DNA of 5,661 nucleotides from Clostridiales bacterium (GTDB taxonomy: Bacteria; Bacillota; Clostridia; Lachnospirales; Lachnospiraceae), in the NCBI GenBank assembly GCA_021204765.1, contig JAJPYU010000236.1, forward strand, positions 1-5,661. Direction: 5' to 3'. A program made the position numbers and the translations under genes. The notes under the pieces were generated by a model. That model worked only from the letters and a program-made list of their open reading frames with translations, was not told the DNA's origin and did no database searches. Positions 1 to 5,661 of this stretch are shown piece by piece. Numbering within the stretch: position 1 is the first letter of the stretch; every line of letters begins with the position of its first letter.

Positions 1-1
1 C

Positions 2-1417
2 AACGGTGCCGGCAAATCTACTTTGATGAAGGTTTTTTCCGGATCCAATCCGGGATATACCGGGCAGCTCCTGTATAATGGGGAGCCCGTGGAGATACGG
101 ACGCCCATGGCGGCAAAGAAGCTGGGTATACAGATAGTTTACCAGGAGGTGGATATGGCCCTGGTGCCGAATCTTACCGTGGCGGAGAACGTCATGTTCA
201 ATGACACAGTGATGAACATGAAGGGCAAGCTTTTCGTGAATTATCGCAAGATCCGGAGAGAGGCCAGAGAGGTACTAAAGAGGCTGAATGTGGAAGTGGA
301 TGTGAATGAGATCTGCAGCAAGCTTCCCCTGGCCAAGAAGCAGATGGTCCTGATCGCCCGGGCCATACAGAATTCCTGCAATTTCCTGATACTGGATGAG
401 CCGACGGCGCCTCTTTCCGATACAGAGACGGATGAGCTGTTCCGGGTGGTGCGGCATCTTCGTGAGACGGAGAATATCGCCATCATTTTTATAACGCACC
501 GTATCCAGGAGATACTGGGAATCTGCGACTCATATACGGTGCTCAGGAATGGGCGGATCGTAGATACGACCCCCATTACCCCGGCGACGACCACTAAGGA
601 GATTGTCGACAAAATGCTGGGCCGTTCCTTTGAGGAGAATTTCCCCAAGGAAGCCTGTGAGATCGGAGAAAAGGCCTTTATCGTGGAGAACCTGACCGAG
701 CGTGAGGGCCGGGTAAAGGATATAAATATGTATGTCCGAAAAGGAGAGATCGTCGGGCTGGCCGGACTGGTCGGCGGTGGCAAGTCGGAGCTGTGCAAGA
801 CGATTTTCGGAGCCTACAGGAAAAGCTCCGGCAAGATCACCTTAAACGGTAAGGAGTTGAACATAAAAAATACATCGGACGCAGTGAAAGACCGGATTTC
901 CCTGGTGCCTGAGGAGAGGCGTAAGGAGGGGGTACTGGTCAATGAGAGCGTCACTTTCAATCTGGCAGCGGCTTCCCTGAATCAGTTCAGCAGGCTGTCC
1001 TTTGTCAATGACCGGGCTGCCGCAAAGAATGCAGAGCGCTATGTGAAAGACCTGAGCATTGCCACACCGTCAGTCAGGCAGAAGGTGGCGAATCTGTCCG
1101 GAGGGAATCAGCAGAAAGTGGCTGTCGGCAAATGGCTGTCCGCGGACTGTGATATTTACATTTTTGATGAGCCCACCAAGGGTGTGGATGTGGGGGCCAA
1201 GCAGGAGATCTTCAAGCTGATCAATGAGATCGCCAGGGAGGGCAACTGTGTGATCTACGCCACCTGTGAGAACTCGGAGCTTTTGTCCATCACCGACCGA
1301 ATGTATGTCATGTTCGATGGGAAGATCATGGCGGAGCTGGAGACGGCTAAGACAAATGAGGCTGAGATCCTGCATTACGCGACCGGCTCCACGGAGCCCC
1401 TTGCTGAGGCGGGCTGA
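2..1417 (+). CDS. CUT2-type sugar ABC transporter ATP-binding protein, 5'-truncated by the window edge
   Basis: This is the energising subunit of a ribose/galactose-type importer. It carries two ATPase domains in one chain and acts on the cytoplasmic face of the membrane with the permease that follows. The visible part is 471 residues; the family is usually about 500, so some 30-40 N-terminal residues lie outside the window. The frame enters at base 2 inside the first Walker A motif (NGAGKST). The TTG at 23 is an internal leucine codon, not a start. Numbering visible residues, domain 1 has a Q-loop region (about 45-49, VYQEV), a weak signature (108-115, LPLAKKQM), Walker B (about 128-134, FLILDEP) and a switch histidine (ITHR, about 164-167). 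Domain 2 has Walker A (255-262, GLVGGGKS), signature LSGGNQQKV (365-373) and Walker B with DEPTKGVD (389-396). The layout matches RbsA/MglA/XylG. The substrate cannot be read from the ATPase. Neighbours mtnK and mtnA suggest methylthioribose or 5-deoxyribose rather than ribose. Family is certain; substrate is inference. Confidence 0.93.
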   Translation, partial: NGAGKSTLMKVFSGSNPGYTGQLLYNGEPVEIRTPMAAKKLGIQIVYQEVDMALVPNLTVAENVMFNDTVMNMKGKLFVNYRKIRREAREVLKRLNVEVDVNEICSKLPLAKKQMVLIARAIQNSCNFLILDEPTAPLSDTETDELFRVVRHLRETENIAIIFITHRIQEILGICDSYTVLRNGRIVDTTPITPATTTKEIVDKMLGRSFEENFPKEACEIGEKAFIVENLTEREGRVKDINMYVRKGEIVGLAGLVGGGKSELCKTIFGAYRKSSGKITLNGKELNIKNTSDAVKDRISLVPEERRKEGVLVNESVTFNLAAASLNQFSRLSFVNDRAAAKNAERYVKDLSIATPSVRQKVANLSGGNQQKVAVGKWLSADCDIYIFDEPTKGVDVGAKQEIFKLINEIAREGNCVIYATCENSELLSITDRMYVMFDGKIMAELETAKTNEAEILHYATGSTEPLAEAG

Positions 1418-1437
1418 ATAAAAGGTTTCCTGATGTT

Positions 1438-1442
1438 GGAGG
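1438..1442 (+). promoter_or_regulatory. Ribosome binding site of the permease gene
   Basis: GGAGG lies seven bases before ATG 1450, which is ideal spacing. It decides the start: an in-frame TTG at 1444 begins one base after this site and is too close to be used. Confidence 0.8.
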
Positions 1443-1449
1443 TTTGAAA

Positions 1450-2448
1450 ATGAATACGAAAAGCAAAGCTAGATTTTTTGTGGATTGGGCGGCTGTCATG
1501 GCTTTGGTCATCGCAGTTGTGATCTTCACGATCATAAAAGGAGGAGCTTTCTTCTCGATGGCCAACTGGACGACGATCCTGCGATCCATGTCCACTACTA
1601 CAATCTTCGCCCTGGCAGCCACGGTATCCATGGCTCCGGACGGATTCGATATGGCGGCCGGCACCCTGGGCACGTTCTGTGCCTATGTGTTTGCATCCCT
1701 GTTCCTCTGGTTCGGGATGCCCCTTTGGCTGGCGGTCATCCTTACAGTGGTGTTTGCCATGGTCATGTACCTGCTGAACATGTTCCTGATCCTGGTATGC
1801 AAGGTTCCTGATATGCTGGCCACCTGTGCGCTGCAGTTCGTGCATCAGGGCCTGGGACTGTTTTATTCAGGCGGCGGCGCAATTTCCGCAGGCCTGAGTG
1901 CGGCTAAATGGGCTACCAAATTAAAGGGCGGCGATTCCTCACCGGCGAGAGCAGGCTGGACTGCGGCTTCCCAGAATATCGGCAAGGCACCCTATATTAT
2001 TATCATAATGCTTGTATGCGTGGCGCTGTGTTATATACTTTTGGAGCGCACCAAATACGGCCGGTATCTGTACGCCATGGGCGGCAATCGTACCGCAGCG
2101 AAGCTCTCCGGTATCAATGTCAAGAAGATGCGTTTCCTGGCCGGCATGTTTGCGGCAGGTTTTATCGCCATCGCCGGCATTATCGTCTGTTCCCGTAACT
2201 CGGCGGCCCAGGTCAACGGCTCGGACAGCTACCTGATGAGTTCCCTGGCCGCAGTGTTCGTCGGGCGATCGGTAGGCGGCCGTGAGAAATACAACGCCAT
2301 AGGCACCGCAGTCGGTGCCTTACTGATCGCCACACTGGAGAACGGCCTGACCATGTGCGGCGTTGTGTATTACGTGCTTCCGGCTATCAAGGGCCTGGTG
2401 CTGTGCGCGGCTCTGGTTGCGGCTTACATCATGACCAAGGAAGACTGA
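1450..2448 (+). CDS. CUT2-type sugar ABC transporter permease (RbsC-like, BPD_transp_2 family)
   Basis: This is an integral membrane subunit of 332 residues, close to the usual 320-340 of RbsC-type permeases. It presumably forms a homodimeric channel, since no second permease follows. About ten hydrophobic segments can be picked out near residues 11-29, 47-62, 68-89, 92-117, 121-140, 181-198, 218-237, 249-262, 273-289 and 301-327. The cytoplasmic coupling region carries the family's typical pattern, YGR (203-205), GGN (211-213) and SGINV (220-224). The segment that in ribose permeases usually reads like GGIDLSVG is here DGFDMAAG (about 64-71), a divergent version that may reflect another substrate. 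A polar loop of about 35 residues (about 143-177) follows the fifth segment. The start is ATG 1450 with GGAGG seven bases upstream. The gene begins 32 bases after the ATPase stop, so the two are surely co-transcribed. The substrate-binding protein is not in the window. Substrate assignment to methylthioribose or 5-deoxyribose rests on the downstream genes only. Confidence 0.92.
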   Translation: MNTKSKARFFVDWAAVMALVIAVVIFTIIKGGAFFSMANWTTILRSMSTTTIFALAATVSMAPDGFDMAAGTLGTFCAYVFASLFLWFGMPLWLAVILTVVFAMVMYLLNMFLILVCKVPDMLATCALQFVHQGLGLFYSGGGAISAGLSAAKWATKLKGGDSSPARAGWTAASQNIGKAPYIIIIMLVCVALCYILLERTKYGRYLYAMGGNRTAAKLSGINVKKMRFLAGMFAAGFIAIAGIIVCSRNSAAQVNGSDSYLMSSLAAVFVGRSVGGREKYNAIGTAVGALLIATLENGLTMCGVVYYVLPAIKGLVLCAALVAAYIMTKED

Positions 2449-2506
2449 CAGGGTTTATATCAGGTAATACCGGATTACATTAAACTATTTTTATTTATGT
2501 GGAAAC

Positions 2507-2510
2507 GGAG
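2507..2510 (+). promoter_or_regulatory. Ribosome binding site of mtnK
   Basis: GGAG lies nine bases before ATG 2520. An in-frame GTG at 2499 has only T/A-rich sequence upstream and no ribosome binding site, so ATG 2520 is preferred. Confidence 0.65.
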
Positions 2511-2519
2511 AGTGATAAC

Positions 2520-3734
2520 ATGGCAAAATTTGACAGCTATTTTTTGATGAAGGACAGCGATGCCATTGAGTATGCGCAGTACAAGGTGCCTCAGATGGAT
2601 TGGGACGCTGCCACCATGGAGGCGAAAGAGATCGGGGATGGGAACCTGAATTATGTGTTCAAAGTCCGCGATGGGCAAGGACACAGCGTCATTGTGAAAC
2701 AGGCCGGCGTTGAGCTGCGCATTTCAAAGGATATGCATATTGACGTGGACCGCAACAGGGTGGAATCGGAGATCCTTATACTGCAGGGGAAGCTGGCCCC
2801 GGGATATGAGCCGGAGATCTACGATTATGATACAGAGATGCATGCCTGCTGCATGCAGGATCTGTCTGATCATGAGGTGATGCGCCCGGCTATGCTGGAG
2901 CACAGGATCTTCCCGAAATTCGCCGATCAGATCTCCACATTCATGGCTCAGACGCTGATGGGGACCACGGACATCGTCATGGATCACCAGGAGAAGAAAA
3001 AGCTCCAGAGGAAGTTCATTTCCCCGGATCTCTGTGACATTACCGAGCAGCTGGTCTACACGGAGCCATATAATGATGAGCTGGGACGGAATAATGTATA
3101 TCCTCCTAATGCTGATTTTGTGAAAGAAAAGCTCTACGACGATGAGGAGCTTCATCTCGAGGTGGCCAAGCTGAAGATGGATTTTATGACCAGGGCGCAG
3201 TCCCTGATCCATGGAGACCTGCACACTGGCTCTGTTTTCATCAATGAGGAGAGTACCATGGTCTTTGACCCGGAGTTCTGCATGTATGGGGTCATGGGAT
3301 ATGACTTCGGGAATATCATCGCCAACATGATGTTCGCCTGGTGCAACGGAGATGCTGCCGGTGCCGGTGAGTTCTGCGACTGGGTGGAGTCGGTCATTGT
3401 GGATGTGGTCGATATGACCATGGATAAGATGAGCAAATATTACGACGAGCATGTCACGGATACCATGTGCAAAACGAAGGGTTACAAAGAGTATTATATG
3501 AAGACTATCCTTTCTGACACCGCAGGAGTCACCGGCCTGGAGATGATTCGCCGTACCGTGGGTATGGCCAATGTCATCGACCTGACAACAATAGCGGATG
3601 AGAAGGCCAGGGTGAGGGCGGAGCGCATCTGCATCACGGCGGCCATTGACTTTATCAAGAACCGGGGTGACAAGCGCTGCGGGAACTGCTTCCTTAAGAC
3701 ATTTAAGGATGCTGCAGCGGCTATTGATGCTTAG
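2520..3734 (+). CDS. mtnK: S-methyl-5-thioribose kinase (methylthioribose kinase)
   Basis: A cytoplasmic kinase of 404 residues (B. subtilis MtnK is about 397). It transfers phosphate from ATP to C1 of 5-methylthioribose, giving 5-methylthioribose 1-phosphate; relatives also accept 5-deoxyribose. It has the aminoglycoside-phosphotransferase/protein-kinase-like fold. The nucleotide loop is EIGDGNLNYVF (37-47), with the likely ATP-contacting lysine in IVKQA (Lys60). The segment ISPDLCDITEQLVYTEP (167-183) is typical of the family. The catalytic loop is LIHGDLHTGS (229-238) with base Asp233, and the metal-binding DPE is at 250-252. The arginine pair in EMIRRTVG (344-345) is the substrate-binding pair known in MtnK. 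All key residues are present. Oddities: it is cysteine-rich, with a CGNC motif at 387-390 near the C-terminus. The start is ATG 2520 (see its ribosome binding site). It lies 71 bases after the permease and 87 before mtnA. Without the rest of the salvage pathway in view, whether methylthioribose or 5-deoxyribose is the main substrate stays open. Confidence 0.95.
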   Translation: MAKFDSYFLMKDSDAIEYAQYKVPQMDWDAATMEAKEIGDGNLNYVFKVRDGQGHSVIVKQAGVELRISKDMHIDVDRNRVESEILILQGKLAPGYEPEIYDYDTEMHACCMQDLSDHEVMRPAMLEHRIFPKFADQISTFMAQTLMGTTDIVMDHQEKKKLQRKFISPDLCDITEQLVYTEPYNDELGRNNVYPPNADFVKEKLYDDEELHLEVAKLKMDFMTRAQSLIHGDLHTGSVFINEESTMVFDPEFCMYGVMGYDFGNIIANMMFAWCNGDAAGAGEFCDWVESVIVDVVDMTMDKMSKYYDEHVTDTMCKTKGYKEYYMKTILSDTAGVTGLEMIRRTVGMANVIDLTTIADEKARVRAERICITAAIDFIKNRGDKRCGNCFLKTFKDAAAAIDA

Positions 3735-3747
3735 GGGAGTATCAGCG

Positions 3748-3780
3748 ATGGTAAGATGCGTAGATGAATGCGCAGTATAA
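3748..3780 (+). CDS. Possible ten-codon mini-ORF between mtnK and mtnA
   Basis: ATG 3748 opens a ten-codon frame ending at TAA 3780, predicted peptide MVRCVDECAV. GGGGAG (3734-3739), which begins on the last base of the mtnK stop codon, stands eight bases before the ATG, a good ribosome binding geometry. The frame sits alone in the 87-base gap and ends 41 bases before mtnA. I do not recognise the peptide. It could be a translational relay that keeps ribosomes on the message, or simply chance, since such short frames are common. No transcription-attenuation hairpin pair is evident around it. Confidence 0.2.
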   Translation: MVRCVDECAV

Positions 3781-3807
3781 CATTAGCTTTGAGTTATGAT
3801 TTACAGT

Positions 3808-3814
3808 AAGGAGG
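3808..3814 (+). promoter_or_regulatory. Strong ribosome binding site of mtnA
   Basis: AAGGAGG, a near-perfect match to the 16S rRNA tail, lies seven bases before ATG 3822. It is the strongest site in the window, which suggests high translation of the isomerase relative to the kinase. Confidence 0.85.
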
Positions 3815-3821
3815 ATTTAAA

Positions 3822-4934
3822 ATGGCTAATGCGCTAAATTTGGATACCGTAGTACTGTCCGAGGACGGAAAGAGCGTGGTGATCCTGGATCAGACACTGC
3901 TGCCCAATGAGACGAAGTATCTTTCCCTGAACAAGGCAGAAGATATATGGGAGGCAATCTATAAGCTCCGTGTCAGAGGGGCTCCGGCCATCGGTGTGAC
4001 CGGAGGCTTCGGTTATTATATACTGGCGGATCAGATCGATACGGAAGACATGGACGAGTTTGTCACTAAATGTACTGAGATCATGGAGTATCTCAATTCT
4101 TCACGGCCCACAGCGGTAAATTTAAGCTGGGCCTTAAACCGTATGCATGCCGTCCTCTTAGCTGAGAAGGACGGAAAGACCGTTGCGGAGATGAAGGAGC
4201 GCCTGAAGAAAGAGTCCATCGACATCTGGCAGGAGGATATCCAGATCAGCCGGAATATCGGAGCCTACGGCTATGAGCTCTTAGAGCAGCTGGGCAAAGG
4301 CGTTGGCGTCATGACCCACTGCAATGCGGGTACCCTGGCCACGGCCAAGTACGGTACAGCGCTGGCTCCCATCTATATCGCCCTGGAGCACGGCTGGGAT
4401 CCGAAAAATGACCTCCATGTCTATTGTGATGAGACCAGGCCCCTGCTGCAGGGAGCCAGGCTTTCCGCCTACGAGATGCAGACCGCCGGGGTGGACACCT
4501 ATGTCCAGTGCGACAATATGGCCTCCTACACTATGAAGTCTGGAAAGATAGGCATCATCTTCGTGGGCTGCGACCGGGTGGCCGCAAACGGGGATTTCGC
4601 CAACAAGATTGGTACCAGCGGGGTGGCCATTATAGCGAAGCATTACGGGGTGCCATTTTATGTGTGCGCACCCTCATCCACCATCGACATGACCCTGGAG
4701 TCCGGTGATGAGATCCATATTGAGCAGAGAAAGCCTGAGGAAGTGACTGAGATGTGGTATGAAAAACGCATGGCGCCCGAGGGAGTGGGAGTGGTAAACC
4801 CTGCTTTCGATGTGACAGACCACAGCCTGGTCACCGGAATCATCACTGAGAAAGGCATTGCCACGGCACCTTTTAAGGAGTCCTTTGAGAAGATGGGGAT
4901 CAGGCCCATTGAGAAATACGTGGACAGGAAGTGA
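3822..4934 (+). CDS. mtnA: S-methyl-5-thioribose-1-phosphate isomerase
   Basis: A cytoplasmic aldose-ketose isomerase of 370 residues, in the usual family range (about 345-370). It converts 5-methylthioribose 1-phosphate to 5-methylthioribulose 1-phosphate; homologues can act on 5-deoxyribose 1-phosphate. It belongs to the eIF2B alpha/beta/delta-like fold group. Diagnostic motifs in order are RGAPAIG (52-58), SRPTAVNL (94-101), THCNAG with the catalytic cysteine Cys167, DETRP (203-207) followed by QGARL (210-214), GCDRVAANGD with the catalytic aspartate Asp251, NKIGT (261-265), PFYVCAPSSTID (278-289) and NPAFDVT (336-342). The cysteine and aspartate pair and the order separate it from true initiation factor subunits and fit MtnA rather than ribose-1,5-bisphosphate isomerase. 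Small departures are GCDR where many members read GADR, and VTDHSL where VTP is common. The start ATG 3822 has an excellent AAGGAGG site. It is the last gene of the rightward operon and is followed by a hairpin terminator shared with the convergent regulator. Confidence 0.96.
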   Translation: MANALNLDTVVLSEDGKSVVILDQTLLPNETKYLSLNKAEDIWEAIYKLRVRGAPAIGVTGGFGYYILADQIDTEDMDEFVTKCTEIMEYLNSSRPTAVNLSWALNRMHAVLLAEKDGKTVAEMKERLKKESIDIWQEDIQISRNIGAYGYELLEQLGKGVGVMTHCNAGTLATAKYGTALAPIYIALEHGWDPKNDLHVYCDETRPLLQGARLSAYEMQTAGVDTYVQCDNMASYTMKSGKIGIIFVGCDRVAANGDFANKIGTSGVAIIAKHYGVPFYVCAPSSTIDMTLESGDEIHIEQRKPEEVTEMWYEKRMAPEGVGVVNPAFDVTDHSLVTGIITEKGIATAPFKESFEKMGIRPIEKYVDRK

Positions 4935-4947
4935 AGAAAACAAAATA

Positions 4948-4983
4948 AGGCAGTAAGGAGGCAGCCACGGCTGCCTCCTGCCT
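4948..4983. terminator. Bidirectional rho-independent terminator between mtnA and the DeoR-family gene
   Basis: A perfect ten-base-pair stem pairs 4956-4965 with 4970-4979 around a four-base loop CACG. Four more pairs (4948-4951 with 4980-4983) extend it past a four-base bulge (4952-4955). Read leftward, the outer stem is followed at once by a T-rich run (TATTTTGTTTTC), a good terminator for the minus-strand regulator. Read rightward, the tail is only moderately T-rich (GATTCAGTAGTATTTTA), so termination of mtnA transcripts is probably weaker. The hairpin starts 13 bases after the mtnA stop and ends three bases before the end of the regulator gene. Confidence 0.82.
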
Positions 4984-4986
4984 GAT

Positions 4987-5661
4987 TCAGTAGTATTTTA
5001 TATGATGCTCATCCAGGTATTTTCTCCAGTCGGGAGGCAGCTCACAATCCGTGACCAGGGCGCTGACATCAGTAAGGGGCGCAATGTGCGCGAAGGAGAC
5101 GGCGTTTAGCTTGGAATGATCCACCAGGAGATATTTCAGCTTCCCCTGATCGAGAGCCAGCCGGTGGACCGCGGCGCGGATATCACTGGTATCGGTGATA
5201 CCGTGGACCAGGTCCACATTCCGGCAGGAGATAAAGGTCTTGTCCACATAATATCGGCACAGGGCCTGCCTGGTGTTCTCGCCGTAGAAGTCCATGTTCG
5301 ATGCGGAGAACTCGCCTCCGATGACGTGGAGCTTCACTGTGGAGGAGGCGGACAGGGTGTTGGCAATCTCCAGCGAGGTGGTAAGCACGGTGAGCTTTCT
5401 TCCCATGATTAGCCTGGCTATGGGCCAGCAGGTGGTGGAACCGTCCAGGAAAATATAATCACCGGTCTGGATGAGGTCGGCACATTTCTGCGCTATGATC
5501 TCTTTTTCCTCGATATTTATGATCTGGCGCAAATATGTATCCAGCTCGTTTTCCACACCTTCAGTGATGTACGCGCCGCCGTGGGTACGGACAAGCTCGT
5601 TATTCAGTTCCATGTCTCTGAGGTCGCGGCGGATGGTCTCCTTTGTGACACCCAAAAGCTC
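4987..5661 (-). CDS. DeoR-family transcriptional regulator, N-terminus cut by the window edge
   Basis: A DNA-binding regulator with an N-terminal DeoR-type winged helix-turn-helix and a C-terminal sugar-phosphate-sensing domain. The visible part is 224 residues; members are about 250-260, so roughly 25-35 residues lie past the right edge. The TTG at 5655 is an internal codon, since the frame stays open to base 5661. Visible residues 1-30 hold the recognition helix (GVTKETIRRDLRDME) and the wing ending in RTHGGA. The sensor domain shows FLDGSTT (71-77), VLTTSLEIANTL (92-103), VIGGEF (113-118), VDKTFIS (139-145), HGITD (153-157) and VDHSK (180-184). The segment RAAVHRLAL (162-170) stands where most relatives have an EAEVKRAM-like stretch, so the ligand pocket may differ. 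The gene converges on mtnA and shares its terminator. DeoR proteins usually repress a neighbouring sugar operon and release on a phosphorylated sugar. Control of the transporter-mtnK-mtnA operon is a reasonable inference, but the operon promoter is outside the window. Confidence 0.92.
   Translation of the reverse strand, partial: ELLGVTKETIRRDLRDMELNNELVRTHGGAYITEGVENELDTYLRQIINIEEKEIIAQKCADLIQTGDYIFLDGSTTCWPIARLIMGRKLTVLTTSLEIANTLSASSTVKLHVIGGEFSASNMDFYGENTRQALCRYYVDKTFISCRNVDLVHGITDTSDIRAAVHRLALDQGKLKYLLVDHSKLNAVSFAHIAPLTDVSALVTDCELPPDWRKYLDEHHIKYY

Noticed and set aside
241..798. Open frame of 185 codons on the minus strand inside the ATPase gene
   Set aside because: It is serine- and arginine-rich low-complexity sequence, the typical antisense shadow of an ABC ATPase, and lacks a credible ribosome binding site or family motif.
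1375..1845. Minus-strand frame of 156 codons across the ATPase-permease junction
   Set aside because: The translation is rich in histidine, glutamine and glycine with no domain, and it overlaps two well-supported genes and their ribosome binding site.
2464..2478. Small inverted repeat (GTAAT / ATTAC) in the gap between the permease and mtnK, followed further on by a T-rich stretch
   Set aside because: Only five A/T-rich pairs, and the T run starts nine bases later, so it is not a convincing terminator. At most it is a weak RNA-processing or stabilising hairpin.
2449..2519. Riboswitch (SAM-type or other) ahead of mtnK
   Set aside because: The 71-base gap is too short for a SAM riboswitch, and I see none of its conserved core or a terminator helix there. 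A leader, if any, would be upstream of the window.
2724..3452. Long open frame of 242 codons on the minus strand
   Set aside because: It lies wholly antisense to mtnK, whose motifs are unmistakable. The translation has no recognisable domain, and the length follows from the codon bias of the real gene.
3795..3800. TATGAT resembling a -10 promoter element before mtnA
   Set aside because: No matching -35 element stands 16-18 bases upstream, and the implied transcription start would fall inside the mtnA ribosome binding site.
3822..4934. Reading the isomerase as a translation initiation factor 2B-like protein or ribose-1,5-bisphosphate isomerase
   Set aside because: The THCNAG cysteine, the GCDR-x-ANGD aspartate, RGAPAIG and the adjacent mtnK together fit MtnA much better.

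Overview
The window is a compact, fully coding stretch from what looks like a moderately GC-rich Bacillota anaerobe. A Lachnospiraceae-like Clostridium relative is my best guess. This rests on the strong GGAGG-type ribosome binding sites, the short intergenic gaps, the CUT2 sugar transporter paired with small-sugar kinase chemistry, and the DeoR-type regulator. It is an impression from sequence style, not a taxonomic match.

Four genes run rightward in one apparent operon. Positions 2-1417 encode the 3' part of a two-domain ATPase of a ribose-type (CUT2) ABC importer, cut by the window edge inside its first Walker A motif. After 32 bases comes the RbsC-like permease (1450-2448). After 71 bases comes an S-methyl-5-thioribose kinase, mtnK (2520-3734). 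After 87 bases comes S-methyl-5-thioribose-1-phosphate isomerase, mtnA (3822-4934). A 20-base-arm hairpin at 4948-4983 closes the operon. It also sits at the end of a convergent gene on the minus strand, a DeoR-family transcription regulator (4987-5661) whose N-terminal helix-turn-helix is cut by the right edge. No stretch longer than about 90 bases lacks a gene.

Read together, the genes describe import of a free 5-substituted ribose, its phosphorylation on C1, and isomerisation to the 1-phospho-ribulose. Likely substrates are 5-methylthioribose from spent S-adenosylmethionine or 5-deoxyribose from radical SAM by-product. The window holds none of the aerobic methionine-salvage genes (mtnB, mtnW, mtnX, mtnD). 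The natural reading is therefore the first half of the aldolase-type route (the DHAP shunt), which yields dihydroxyacetone phosphate plus a two-carbon aldehyde without oxygen. The aldolase and the periplasmic binding protein are not visible and would be expected outside the window.

The most interesting point is the dedicated ABC importer placed ahead of mtnK-mtnA. Automatic annotation would probably label it a ribose or generic sugar transporter, while its context predicts methylthioribose or deoxyribose. Smaller curiosities are a ten-codon mini-ORF with a good ribosome binding site between mtnK and mtnA, an intact Walker A lysine in the second ATPase domain, and an altered ligand-pocket segment in the DeoR-type regulator.
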